Source: Chelydra serpentina
Lineage: Eukaryota; Chordata; Testudines; Chelydridae
DNA: 64,000 nt
Direction: 5' to 3'
Assembly: GCA_037349315.1 (NCBI GenBank)
Contig: JBAIAC010000057.1
Coordinates: forward strand, 14,105,501 to 14,169,500
Notes under the pieces: generated by a model
Databases searched by the model: none
Told to the model about the DNA's origin: nothing
Seen by the model: only the letters and a program-made list of their open reading frames with translations
Translations under genes and position numbers: made by a program
Part shown: piece by piece, positions 30,062-41,180 of the stretch
Layout: the number at the start of each line of letters is the position of its first letter
How positions within the stretch are numbered: position 1 is the first letter of the stretch

Positions 30062-32333
30062 CGTCAGGATGGAGGGGGAGCCAGCGAGGGCACCGGGGGG
30101 CTGTGGGTCAGGACGGAGGGGGAGCTGGTGAAGGCCTGGGGGGCTGTGGGTCAGGACAGAGGGAGAGCCGGTGAGGTCCCGGGTGGGCTGTGGGTCAGGA
30201 CAGAGGGAGAGCCGGTGAGGGCCCGGGGGGCTGTGGGTCAGGACGGAGGGGGAGCTGGTGAAGGCCCGGGGGGCTGTGGGTCAGGACGGAAGGGGAGCTG
30301 ATGAAGGCCCGGGGGCTGTGGGTCAGGACGGAAGGGGAGCTGGTGAGGTCCCGGGTGGGCTGTGGGTCAGGACAGAGGGAGAGCCGGTGAGGGCCCGGGG
30401 GGCTGTGGGTCAGGATGGAGGGGGAGCTGGTGAGGTCCCGGGTGGGCTGTGGGTCAGGACAGAGGGAGAGCTGGTGAGGGCCCGGGGGCTGTGGGTCAGG
30501 ACGGAAGGGGAGCTGGTGAAGGCCCGGGGGGCTGTGGGTCAGGGCGGAGGGAGAGTCGGTGAGGTCCTGGGTGGGCTGTTGGTCAGGACGGAGGGAGAGC
30601 TGGTGAAGGCCCGGGGGGCTGTGGGTCAGGACGGAGAGGGAGCTGGTGAGGGCCCAGTGGGCTGTGGGTCAGGACGGAGGGGGAGCTGGTGAGGGCCGGG
30701 GGGCTGTGGGTCAGGACGGAGGGGGAGCTGGTGAGGGCCCCGGGGGCTGTGGGTCAGGACAGAGGTGGAGCTGGTGAGGGCCCGGGGGGCTGTGGGTCAG
30801 GACGGAGGGGGAGCTGGTGAGGGTCCGGGGGGCTGTGGGTCAGGACGGAGGGGGATCTTGTGAGGGCCCCAGGGGCTGTGGGTCAGGACGGAGGGGGAGC
30901 TGGTGAGGACCTGGGGGGCTGTGGGTCAGGACGGAGGGAGAGCCGGTGAGGTCCCGGGTGGGCTGTGGGTCAGGACGGAGGGAGAGCTGGTGAGGGCCCG
31001 GGGGGCTGTGGGTCAGGACGGAGGGAGAGCTGGTGAAGGCCCGGCCGGCTGTGGGTCAGGACGGAGAGGGAGCCGGTGAGGGCCCAGTGGGCTGTGGGTC
31101 AGGACGGAGGGGGAGCTGGTGAGGGCCCGGGGGGCTGTGGGTCAGGACGGAGGGGGAGCTGGTGAAGGCCCGGGGGGCTGTGGGTCAGGACAGAGGGGGA
31201 GCTGGTGAGGGCCCGGGGGATGTGGGTCAGGACGGAGGGGGAGCTGGTGAGGGCCCGGGGGGCTGTGGGTCAGGATGGAGGGGGAGCTGGTGAGGTCCCG
31301 GGTGGGCTGTGGGTCAGGACAGAGGGAGAGCTGGTGAGGGCCCGGGGGGCTGTGGGTCAGGATGGAGGGGGAGCTGGTGAGGTCCCGGGTGGGCTGTGGG
31401 TCAGGACGGAAGGGGAGCTGGTGAAGGCCCGGGGGGCTGTGGGTCAGGGCGGAGGGAGAGTCGGTGAGGTCCTGGGTGGGCTGTTGGTCAGGACGGAGGG
31501 AGAGCTGGTGAAGGCCCGGGGGGCTGTGGGTCAGGACGGAGAGGGAGCTGGTGAGGGCCCAGTGGGCTGTGGGTCAGGACGGAGGGGGAGCTGGTGAGGG
31601 CCGGGGGGCTGTGGGTCAGGACGGAGGGGGAGCTGGTGAGGGCCCCGGGGGCTGTGGGTCAGGACAGAGGGGGAGCTGGTGAGGGCCCGGGGGGCTGTGG
31701 GTCAGGACGGAGGGGGAGCTGGTGAGGGTCCGGGGGGCTGTGGGTCAGGACGGAGGGGGATCTTGTGAGGGCCCCAGGGGCTGTGGGTCAGGACGGAGGG
31801 GGAGCTGGTGAGGACCTGGGGGGCTGTGGGTCAGGACGGAGGGAGAGCCGGTGAGGTCCCGGGTGGGCTGTGGGTCAGGACGGAGGGAGAGCTGGTGAGG
31901 GCCCGGGGGGCTGTGGGTCAGGACGGAGGGAGAGCTGGTGAAGGCCCGGCCGGCTGTGGGTCAGGACGGAGAGGGAGCCGGTGAGGGCCCAGTGGGCTGT
32001 GGGTCAGGACGGAGGGGGAGCTGGTGAGGGCCCGGGGGGCTGTGGGTCAGGACGGAGGGGGAGCTGGTGAAGGCCCGGGGGGCTGTGGGTCAGGACAGAG
32101 GGGGAGCTGGTGAGGGCCCGGGGGATGTGGGTCAGGACGGAGGGGGAGCTGGTGAGGGCCCGGGGGGCTGTGGGTCAAGACGGAGGGGGAGCTGGTGAGG
32201 GCCCGGGGGATGTGGGTCAGGACGGAGGGGGAGCTGGTGAGGGCCCGGGGGGCTGTGGGTCAGGATGGAGGGGGAGCTGGTGAGGGCCTGGGGGGCTGTG
32301 GGTCAGGACGGAGGGGGAGCTGGTGAGGGCCCA
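30062..32333. repeat. 2.3-kb minisatellite of about 43-bp units
   Basis: Roughly 53 tandem copies of a unit of the form CTGTGGGTCAGGACGGAGGG followed by GGAGCTGGTGAGGGCCCGGGG. Variants include AAGGCC for AGGGCC, GTCCCGGGTGG, CCAGTGG and GATCTTGTG. The period is not a multiple of three, so the reported open frames (30258-30692, 31205-31597) cycle through three translations of the same DNA and are not genes. A 905-bp block is duplicated inside the array. Strong plus-strand G bias gives quadruplex potential. Confidence 0.97.
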
Positions 32334-33226
32334 GGAGTGTAGACGTGCTGCAGAGCTGTGGCAGGGAACCTGCTCTTGGCTTTAGTTAGTGCTTCTCCTC
32401 CATCCGACACAACATTGGCTCCACACCATTCGGGAGGAGCGGGACTGGCCCAGACCCTGCTCTGACTCCTGCTGCCTGGCCTCCCCTGGCAATCGATCGC
32501 TGTCTCGCTGACTGCGAGGGAGGACAGCAGGAGCTTTGATAAACGAGCTGAAAGGGCATCTGGATTCAGCGGCGCTTTGGCAAGTGCCTCTGGCTCCTCT
32601 GCTGGGGGCTATTTTGTACCTTCTGGCAGCGAAACCCTTTGGGCCCCTGCGCTGTCTCGGGGCAGCGGGGCAGGAGAGGGGGGACTATTTTTCCTTTCCG
32701 AAGATGCAGAAGCACATTAAAGGGGAAGTGAAGCAGTGGAAACGTGATCACTCATTGCTGGATTTTCTGCTTACTGCCTTGTTCAAGGCACCTGCATTGC
32801 CAATTGCCTCTGCTCATCGCTGGCAAGGGGCTCTCCCCCCCGCACAGCCGTCAGCCATGACACAAGGTGCAGGGCAAGGGAGACCCAGGCTTAATGTGGG
32901 CGAGCTGATTGTTGCTAAACAAACCAGCAGGGAGAGCCAAAACAAAGTGTTTGCATAGGTCCTACATAAACTGGGCTAATTGCTGATGGGTAGGAAAGGT
33001 TTTATTTCTGTTTACCAACTTGAATAAAGAAGGCATTTCCCACCAGATGAGAATAATTTCAAGGTTGGTCAGATTTGGAGCCTAATCTGTATTTGAGAGA
33101 TCTTTGCCAACAGATAGTACATTGGTCCACGGCCCAGGGCCATCTAGTCTGCACCTTGCCTCCAGCAGTGACCAATGGTGGCAGCTGAAAACCCTTAGTA
33201 GTGGATGTGACCAATTATACAGGGCC
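32334..33226. other. no supported gene; one 140-codon open frame
   Basis: A frame at 32536-32958 (+) is open for 140 codons and does not lie in a repeat. It begins MINELKGHLDS and has a hydrophobic patch near residues 17-31. I recognise no family, see no Kozak-like context or splice evidence, and consider it chance. Confidence 0.35.
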
Positions 33227-33234
33227 GCTGTCAG

Positions 33235-33817
33235 CAGGGCCGGTGCAAGGATATTTTGCGCCCTAGGCGAAACTTCCTCCTTGCGCCCCCCGGCCCCAGC
33301 CCCACTCAGCTCCAGGCCCCGCCCCCATTCCAACCCCTTCCCCAAATCCCTGCCTCCTCCCTCAGGCGCGCTGCATTTCCCCTCCACCCCCCCCCCCCCC
33401 CCCCCCGCCGGCTTGCTGCGCGCAAGGTGCGGAGCAGAGGTGAGATGGGGCAGGGAGGACCGTGGGGAGGGCCGTAGGAAGCGGAGGTGAGCTGGGGTGG
33501 GGGGGTGCAGAGCACCCACCGGCAGCTCCCCGCCGGCCCCGCCCAGCTCACCTCCACTCCGCCTCCACCCCCGAGCGTGCCGCCGCTCCACTTCTCCCTC
33601 CTCCCTCCCAGGCTTGCAGCCCCAAACAGCTGATTTGCGGCCAGCCTGGGGGGCGGGGGGAGAAGCGGAGCGGCGGCGGTGCTGGGAGAAGGAGTCTAAG
33701 GGCCACATGTGTCAGCACGCCACGGGCAGCCCAGCCCAGGAACGCAGTAAAAAAAAATTAAAATTGGCACCACTGCTTTTTGGTGCCCCCAAATCTTGGT
33801 GCCCTGCACTGGCCCTG
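33235..33817. mobile_element. 583-bp hAT-like MITE with exact 8-bp TSD
   Basis: Ends CAGGGCCGGTGCAAGGATA and CCTGCACTGGCCCTG are inverted repeats. GCTGTCAG flanks it at 33227-33234 and 33818-33825 without mismatch. Near the left end is GCGCCCTAGGCGAAACTTCC; the right end has GGCACCACTGCTTTTTGGTG. The middle is very GC-rich with a run of 20 C (33387-33406). The long minus-strand frame 33082-33708 crosses the element boundary and is not a gene. The duplication and CAG-type ends point to hAT. Confidence 0.93.
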
Positions 33818-33839
33818 GCTGTCAGGAAGCAGGGCTCGC

Positions 33840-34200
33840 AGTAGAGTCATTCTCCAGGCAACCTAATGAGCAAAGCTGGCCTGTAGTAGGCTGCCTAATT
33901 GGCTACAGCCCCTGGCTAGTTGGAAAAGTCAGCAGACCAGCTCTTAAACTGAGCACCAGCAGCAGTTCAGTGGTTACTCAAAGCATTTGGCCCCCACTAC
34001 CCTGAGATAGCTTCTGTGCCTGCTTGTTCCAGCACTGCCTTGCCTTGCTCCGTGTAACCCAGTTCTGATTTTGGCTCTGGCCTCTGACTCCTGTGCTTTC
34101 TCAACTAGTGTATCCCCAGAATGCCTGTTCATTAGTTGCTTCCAAGTAAATTCCGCTTATTGTCTTGGTGGCTGGTGGGGTATATTATTCAGATGACACA
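33840..34200. mobile_element. possible LTR or other retroelement fragment
   Basis: CTAATTGGCTACAGCCCCTG, GGAAAAGTCAGCAGACCAGC, CTGAGATAGCTTCTGTGCCT and TGGCTCTGGCCTCTGACTCC resemble the body of a turtle LTR family I half-remember. No TG...CA ends or target duplication could be set. Confidence 0.3.
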
Positions 34201-35374
34201 GAAAACCTGCTCCCTCTATAAGCAGAGCTAATAAAGTTCAGTCCCTGGGGGCAGAAGATTCTTCTTTAATCACATTGCCTCCTTCAGGCTGTGGGTCAAG
34301 CGCAAGACTTATACAAGCGACTCTCTTCATTCGCAGGATGTAATTGATGTGATCATGCTCCTTGCCTCCCTCAAAATGTCCTGGAGCTAACACGTGTCCA
34401 TCCGAGTCCTTGTGAACACACTGGATCATCCCAAGCTGCTTCCGCTGTTGCCTCCCATGAAAGCGCCCCCAGGAGCTCGCTTATCCCTTTGACTACTGGG
34501 ATCAGGAAGGGGAGATTCAGAGATGAGGACAGTTTTCTCCCTTCCATAATAATTGGGCTTCCTTATTCCCATCATCTCTATGGCAGGGAGAAAGGCAGAA
34601 CAGCCCAGCCAATGAGGCAGCTGGGCTGCTTAGGGAAGAGAAAGACCCCAGCCCCATCCTCTTGGCTCTTCCTGCTGCTCCAAACCTGTCTCCCCAGCCA
34701 AGGGGCGTGCAGTGTGGAAAACAACCCATCTGGCTCCCTGGCTGAGATCAACACGTTCTTGAGTCACAGGCTGGCGATGGCTCTTTGTGTCCAGCTGGGC
34801 CGGTAGGAATGAGACCCTGGGGCGAGTCCGCAGGTGTCAAGCTTCAGGCGATAGTCAGGAGAGAGCCCGAATAACCCCGCACTCAAGGGGTCGATGGCTG
34901 GAGTTTCAAGGTGCTGAGCCCCCCCAGCTCGACGGAGCTGTCAGTGCCCGGCACATTTGGAAATCAGGCTGGAGGGGGGTTGTGGGGGAGAGAAGGGGGG
35001 TTTCACCTGCTGGCCTGGGCTAGGAAGTGGATCCTTGCAGCTGGAGTGAATTTCACCCTCTGCGGCTCAGTTCCCCACCCGCAAGCCGGGGATGAAAAGA
35101 TTCAGCCGGCTGGCGGAGCTGCTGTGAGGTGCAATGGGGGGTGACAGGAAAGCGAATGAATACAGCGATGGACAGACAGAGCCTGTGGGTGCTGCAGAAT
35201 TTCCCCATCCCCGCAGAGGAAAGGGCTGATCTCTAAGAGCCACTGAGCCGGGGACCACCACTGAGGCCTAGCTGTCAGCTACAGCATCTCCTCCTACGGC
35301 ATCCGACCCTGGGGATGGACAGCCAAGGCAGCATACGTCTCCCCTGCCATCAAAGGTGTGACTGCAGCCGCGCC
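34201..35374. other. no gene or repeat recognised
   Basis: About 1.2 kb without recognised features. Confidence 0.4.
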
Positions 35375-35515
35375 CGAGCGAGCTTGGATTTAGCCGGCTC
35401 AAGTAACAACAGCAGGGAAGCCACAGCAGCACCGCAGGTTGCCGCAGGTTCACCGCTCTTGTTAGCTGAGCTAGATCAAAGCTAGCTCGGGTGGGCTGAC
35501 GTGCTGCAGCGATAC
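35375..35515. mobile_element. fragment of a 'TAACAACAGCAGGGAAGC' MITE
   Basis: CAAGTAACAACAGCAGGGAA, GCTAGCTCGGGTGGGCTGAC and GCAGCGATACCCGTG resemble palindromic 'gctagcgcgggta' turtle MITEs. Related sequence occurs at 46085-46170 and 53333-54586. Confidence 0.4.
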
Positions 35516-36669
35516 CCGTGACTCCAGCGTCACTATCCCCTCTGTCCGCTCTCCCTGTGCGGCGCGCCCTGTCCCGGGGGCCCACAAACGTTCACACAAA
35601 CACCCCCAGCTCCCAGGCGCTGCACTTCCATTGCAGAGGTTCCGGGCGGTTCATCCCTGGCCTTAATAGCTGATCCGCCACTAAGAAAGCGCCTGGTGGA
35701 TCCCAACGGTTTGCAGTCTAATCCAGAACAGGTCAAGGAGACAGGGGGCTGCTTAATGAGAGCTAATTGTGTTGCATAAATCTGAATAAATACAGCCTAC
35801 AGCAAAGCCGATGCACTGGGACCCTGGGATTGGGGCCAGCCAAGCGGGTTTTCCCTCCTACAAGGCAGCGGGTTCATTTCTGGGCTTTCTAAGCAGGGTG
35901 GATTTCCTGTAGGCTTAGTGCAGCCTCTGCTTCACCCGGCTTCCAGCATCACAAGGAAGGGTTTCCTGAGAAAATCCCTCTAATGAGGATATTTGAGGGT
36001 GTGGTAAAAATAGAGCTAGTGATATGCACTATGGAGTCCACATGAGAGGGACGAAGCTGTCTAGTACACAGGGCATGGCTGTGGGGACCAGGAACCCCTG
36101 AGCTCTCCCTTGCCCTGACTTCTGCCGCAGCGTAATACACACACAGGGCTTCTGGTTTTCAGGGTTTATTAATTTCATTGGGGGTGGGGGGATTATTTTT
36201 AGCAATGTTAAAGTTCTATGTAGATTTGCAAACATTGGGGTTTTCTGGGGCTCTCTCTTTGATCCAGTATAAGAAGATTTTTATCAGGTACTTCCCAAAA
36301 TTCTTGTCTAAATAGGAACTACTTTAATTTGTATATGTATAAAAATGGCACACACGTTAGTTGAAGCTTTGTATCCTTGTTACTGAATCGCTGCTTTAGT
36401 GTTCAGTGTGTTTGTTCCTTCGTGGGCTTTAACACACTGTTTCAAACGGCCCTAATGTTAAAACACCCCAGCAGGGTCTACATGGACCAATTCATGTGCA
36501 ACACTTTAGAAACCACACCCCCATAGTCTGCATTACTGCTGTGTGTAGCCAAGCCCTTCGCAAGGAGCCAAGGAGCAGAGGCATAAAACAAACTGCTCTG
36601 GGAAAGGGGTGAAGTCAACACAAACGGAGTAACCCCCTCCAGTATTTTTCTGATGCTTTATTGGGGGGC
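35516..36669. other. no gene recognised; AT-rich toward the right
   Basis: From about 36130 the sequence becomes AT-rich. No repeat or RNA recognised. Confidence 0.4.
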
Positions 36670-37411
36670 AGGGGGTTACAAAGTGGGGATTTTCCCTTGT
36701 TATGCTGTATGTGAGTCTTACTATTGAGCCTATGAGTTTTACTGTTTTGCATGAATACTGTGCGTCCCTCAGTTTCCATGTGTGCTGCACCAATACCTTG
36801 ATAGTGGTGGGGGGAATAGGGGTGTATGACTTTGGCTGAGACCTCTGGGGCAGGTGAGCTGCCTGCACGTATGCTATGACCGGTGCCCCTCAGGAGACCC
36901 AGGAGGGGGACACGACCAAGTGACTCTTTGCCTGGGAAGCGAGAAAAAGACAAGGAGGAGGAGCAACGGGGGTGTCTGAGGTCGGGTCGCTGGAAGCTGG
37001 CAGTCTGCTGTGGGGGACTGGAAGAGGGGGAGTCCCGGGCGTCTGGCCCAGGACTCCCCAAGATGGACTTGGCTGAAAGTCACTGATTTCTGTGCTAACA
37101 AGTTCTGTTCTACGCTGTGTTCCTGTCGAATAATAAACCTGTTTTACTGGCTGGCTGAGAGTCACGTCTGACTGCGGAGTCGGGGTGCAGGGCCCTCTGG
37201 CTTCCCCAGGAGCCCTGCCAGGGCGGACTCTCTGCAGGAAGTGCACGGGGAGGAAGGGGACGCTGAATGCTCCAAGGTCAGACCCAGGCAGGTCGAAGCT
37301 GTGTAAGCTTCTTGCCCTGGAGACAGTATACTCAGAGAGGAGGCTCCCCCAGAGTCCTGACTGGCTTCATATGGAGTAGTGCCAGAGCATCGCCCGGGGA
37401 CTCCGTGACAG
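36670..37411 (+). mobile_element. probable solo LTR of an endogenous retrovirus
   Basis: I recognise a turtle LTR: GTTACAAAGTGGGGATTTTC near the left end, TATGCTATGACCGGTGCCCC in U3, the polyadenylation signal AATAAA at 37132-37137 within TCGAATAATAAACCTGTTTT, and the right end GCATCGCCCGGGGACTCCGT then GACA. The terminal CA fits an LTR; the left terminus is uncertain because no clear TG is present. GGGGG occurs just left of 36674 and right of 37411 and may be a target duplication. No internal gag, pol or env sequence follows, so it appears to be a recombined solo LTR. Confidence 0.6.
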
Positions 37412-37466
37412 GGGGTGTACCAGGGATATTTGATTAGTTAAAACATGAAATCAGAAGCTCTCTGTA

Positions 37467-37600
37467 TAGACGAGAACTGACGCCTCTGCGGTTCTTTCCC
37501 TGGCTCTAGACCAGAACTGAGGTCTCTGCGGTTCTTTCCCTGGCTCTGCCACTGATGTGCTGTCATGGTCAAGTTGCTTAGACTAAAACATTCCCAAAGT
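37467..37600 (+). repeat. MIR-like SINE fragment with internal 40-bp duplication
   Basis: CCTGGCTCTGCCACTGATGT and GTCATGGTCAAGTTGCTTAG are MIR-like. The preceding 40 bp (37467-37506) are repeated at 37507-37546 with three differences. Confidence 0.6.
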
Positions 37601-37634
37601 GGTCTCTAGTTCTGGGGACCTAAGCTCAGATCCC

Positions 37635-37710
37635 CTGGGCTGGATTTTCAGAAGTGCCGAAGCCAACGGCAGCTGCAGCCTCTCAGCACCTCTGGGAATC
37701 AGGCCCACGC
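37635..37710. repeat. palindromic dispersed repeat remnant
   Basis: GATTTTCAGAAGTGCCGAAG and CAGCACCTCTGGGAATCAGG are opposite half-sites of a short palindromic reptile repeat. Confidence 0.5.
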
Positions 37711-38264
37711 TGGCTCCCGAAACCTAATGCACCCGAAACAGGTCACTTCTGAAAACCTGCTGTGTCGCAAACACCATGAAATGGGGAACAATAGTCACAC
37801 TTCCCTCTATCCTCGGGGCCATAAACAATCACCTGCAGATCCCTGCGCACCATAAACAAGGCGTAAATCTAATGCTGTCACAGGAACACCCGGCACTGAC
37901 CCTTGCACCGCAGTGTCTGGCTTGCCGGAGTTTGCTTTAATGAATACACAATTGCAAATAATTAAATAACTAGCACAGCACCAGCCGAGGTGTGGGGCTG
38001 GACGCTGCTTGCCGCTCCCCCTGGCCCATCTATGCTGGGCAGGGCGGAAAAGCAAGCCTAGCGAGAACCCGGTTTGCTCGCGTGGGGCCTGATTGTGGGG
38101 TCAATACAGAGTAAGCTCACTGAAGTCAATGTTAGCTCCCATTGAGACTGAGAGCAGGACCCTATCTGTGGTTTGCATTACTTCCAGCAGTGCCTGCTTT
38201 TCTCTGAAAATTTAGAGGAGTGAAAAGTATTTGATTGGCAGCCCTGTCAGTCACTGCTATTATG
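37711..38264. other. no gene recognised
   Basis: Nothing firm. 38100-38170 (AGCTCACTGAAGTCAATGTT) hints at another palindromic repeat remnant. Confidence 0.35.
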
Positions 38265-38665
38265 TTCACCACTTTTACAAGACTATGATAAATTTTGTAC
38301 AAAAGTATGCCTTGGCAGGTATCAGTTGAAAACTTGTAATCTGCTGAACATTATTGTCTGGATAAAATGTGTATCAGTATTGTATGTAAAGTTACAAGAG
38401 AATACTGTATAACATTGTTATAACATGCTCCAAGGTTAAGAAAAGTAGGCCCAAACCCATTTTTCAGAGATAAAGGACAGACCAATACCCAGTCCGGTGT
38501 TAAAAGACTATCACCTGCTTAAGCAGCCATCATAGGGACAGTTCAGACCTCACATCCACAAGAGACAGCAGGGGGGTTATCCTCAAAGAGGGGAGAGAGG
38601 TATAAGAATGAGAGACAGTGGCCTCCATCTCACCTGTCTCTCTCTCTCCCCCCATCTTAAAAACC
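38265..38665. mobile_element. possible LTR-type repeat, AT-rich
   Basis: GATAAAATGTGTATCAGTAT, TTTTCAGAGATAAAGGACAG, CTGCTTAAGCAGCCATCATA and GGGAGAGAGGTATAAGAATG resemble a reptile LTR body with a TATA-like GGTATAAG near 38610. Termini not found, so the call is tentative. Confidence 0.35.
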
Positions 38666-39790
38666 TTGTCTGTCCTTCTGGGCACACAGGGGGAATTGTG
38701 GGAAGGCGCTGGAGGACTATCAGCACTCAAGTTGTTTACGCTGTGTCCTCTCTGCAAAGTGGGCAGGTTATCAGCCCGAGTGTAAGTGGCACCTGAATTC
38801 TAACTCACCGCCCGCTGTGCCAGCTAGGGAAGAGAAGGGGGGCGGGGAGGAGAAAGGAGAGCGACGTCTCAGTTTCCAGCCACGAGGGATTAAGCAAAGT
38901 TTTCTAAAAAGCAGAACCAAATTGTTTCACATTTGGTCGAGGTCTCTCTTCTCTGAAATATTACCTGCTCCTTAGCTGCCCGGTCAGCCACGCTGCTATC
39001 CCCCGAGGCAGTCTGTTCTTCCAGACAAGCATTATACAAGGGCTTGTAAAAGACTGGTCAGAACACCCATGGTATTGGCTGGGCTCCTCTCAGTGCAGAG
39101 TAGTTACAATCCAAACAAATACATGCAGGAAGTGCTGGTATTATGATGACAACAGGTAGCCAATCTTTGCTGCTCCTGCTCCCCTTAGGTTGGCAGTGCA
39201 TTCCCAGCTGATACTAGTCATTTCTGGCTCTCTAGTCTCAATGGAACAAATTCAACCCAGCTGTAACTTCACTGACATCACTGGAGTTACCCCAGGGATG
39301 GGATTGGCCCAGGGTTCCTCCCGTAGAAGCACCTTTGTTTCCTGGCTCCAGGAAACTGGGCAAAGGTTTAAACATGGCACCTGTGAGAAAAGGCCCCAGC
39401 AGAGAATCCATTTCCACTCCAGCCTTTTATATCCCTTACAGCCGATTTCCCAGCCCCTAGCCCAAACCCCTTGCTTCGTGGCGCAGGAGCAGAGCCCACT
39501 CCTAGGAGGTCTGAAGGCTTCGCTACTGGAAGCCGGCACAGCTTCTCTTATTATTCAGACCTCCTCCACCAAACCCTCCTGTATGTTCACCGGCTCCCAA
39601 AGCCAGAAAACACAGTCACGGCTGAGGCTCCGCCGGGGCTGGGCCTCCCAGCGAGTGAGGGCTGTGGTACAGAAGGTGGATGTATTAGATCCATTCCTGC
39701 AGCGAACAGACACAATGACCATCTGTGTGCGGTGGTGCTGTAGCTGCGTAAGTCCCAAGACATTAGACAGACAAGATGGGTGAGGTGATC
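38666..39790. other. no supported gene; a 197-codon open frame
   Basis: A plus frame at 39190-39783 has 197 codons but no recognisable domain. Its start lies in sequence resembling a dispersed 'gacatcactggagttaccc' repeat and its end in a 'gggtgaggtgatctctgttatt' repeat. I take it as chance. Confidence 0.35.
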
Positions 39791-40485
39791 TCTGTTATTG
39801 GGGAGCTAGGACTAGAACCTGGAGCCTTCAGCTTCAAACACTCTCAGCCTGCTAGCTGAGGGGGAGCTCCCTTAGCTCGCTCTGGTCAGAGACCTCCTAG
39901 CCTTTCCACGGGATGCTCACTAGACCAACGACATTCCCTTACACACGCACAGAGCCTTCCTAAGCCGCTCCGACTCCGGTCAGCTTCATAGGAAGCTGAA
40001 GACTCCCAGGAGGGGCTCAGCAGCTGGCAGGATCAGGCCCGGTATTGGTGCATTACATGGTGGGACCCCGCAGCCCATTCGGAGAGTCTCCAATGTCATC
40101 AAGGCTCAGTGGGCCAAGACTGGAGGTGACTGTGTCAGACTCGCTCCCGGTTTTCCTAATGTTATTTTAACTCTCACATTTCATTTTCCTCGGTTATTCC
40201 AGTCAGAGCCCATCTGGCTTTCTTAGCCAGCTGCTCACTTCACTCCAAGGTGGCTCTGTTCTAATCAGAGCATGGGGCTGGGCCAGACTCTCGCTAACGG
40301 CTTTGAAATTGGAGCGAAGAGGGATTGGCCTTGGGTTGTGACGTCTGGGATTTCGCCTGCCCTGGGAACAGGAAGTCCACAAGCAAGGGCTATCGGAATG
40401 CAAGAAAGAAACTCTGCCGTGACACCCCAGAAACACCACCCCACTGTGTGAGCTCCCTGAACCCCCCGCTGGAGCCCTCACCCCC
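39791..40485. repeat. 695-bp tandem duplication, copy 1
   Basis: Starts TCTGTTATTGGGGAGCTAGG and ends GCTGGAGCCCTCACCCCC. It is followed without gap by copy 2 at an offset of exactly 695. Reading both copies row by row I found one difference, T at 40279 against C at 40974. Boundaries are ambiguous by about 2 bp of microhomology. Confidence 0.97.
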
Positions 40486-41180
40486 TCTGTTATTGGGGAG
40501 CTAGGACTAGAACCTGGAGCCTTCAGCTTCAAACACTCTCAGCCTGCTAGCTGAGGGGGAGCTCCCTTAGCTCGCTCTGGTCAGAGACCTCCTAGCCTTT
40601 CCACGGGATGCTCACTAGACCAACGACATTCCCTTACACACGCACAGAGCCTTCCTAAGCCGCTCCGACTCCGGTCAGCTTCATAGGAAGCTGAAGACTC
40701 CCAGGAGGGGCTCAGCAGCTGGCAGGATCAGGCCCGGTATTGGTGCATTACATGGTGGGACCCCGCAGCCCATTCGGAGAGTCTCCAATGTCATCAAGGC
40801 TCAGTGGGCCAAGACTGGAGGTGACTGTGTCAGACTCGCTCCCGGTTTTCCTAATGTTATTTTAACTCTCACATTTCATTTTCCTCGGTTATTCCAGTCA
40901 GAGCCCATCTGGCTTTCTTAGCCAGCTGCTCACTTCACTCCAAGGTGGCTCTGTTCTAATCAGAGCATGGGGCCGGGCCAGACTCTCGCTAACGGCTTTG
41001 AAATTGGAGCGAAGAGGGATTGGCCTTGGGTTGTGACGTCTGGGATTTCGCCTGCCCTGGGAACAGGAAGTCCACAAGCAAGGGCTATCGGAATGCAAGA
41101 AAGAAACTCTGCCGTGACACCCCAGAAACACCACCCCACTGTGTGAGCTCCCTGAACCCCCCGCTGGAGCCCTCACCCCC
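40486..41180. repeat. 695-bp tandem duplication, copy 2
   Basis: Second copy of the segment at 39791, in direct orientation. After its end the sequence continues into TTCTGCACCCCAACCCCCTG, which is not part of the unit. Mirror minus-strand frames (40203-40532 and 40898-41416) arise because the same DNA is present twice. Confidence 0.97.

Noticed and set aside
30258..31597. Gly/Arg-rich frames in the 2.3-kb minisatellite
   Set aside because: The 43-bp period shifts frame each unit, so the peptide is only three translations of one repeat. The two frames are copies of each other through the 905-bp duplication.
32536..32958. 140-codon open frame outside repeats
   Set aside because: No recognisable family, start context or splice evidence; its length is within chance for GC-rich DNA.
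33082..33708. 208-codon minus-strand frame
   Set aside because: It crosses the boundary of a MITE with an exact target duplication and is dominated by the element's GC-rich core.
39190..39783. 197-codon open frame
   Set aside because: It starts and ends in sequence resembling dispersed repeats and has no domain.
39791..41180. Pair of direct repeats as the two LTRs of a retroelement
   Set aside because: The copies are directly adjacent with no internal region, no TG...CA ends and no target duplication. A tandem duplication explains them.
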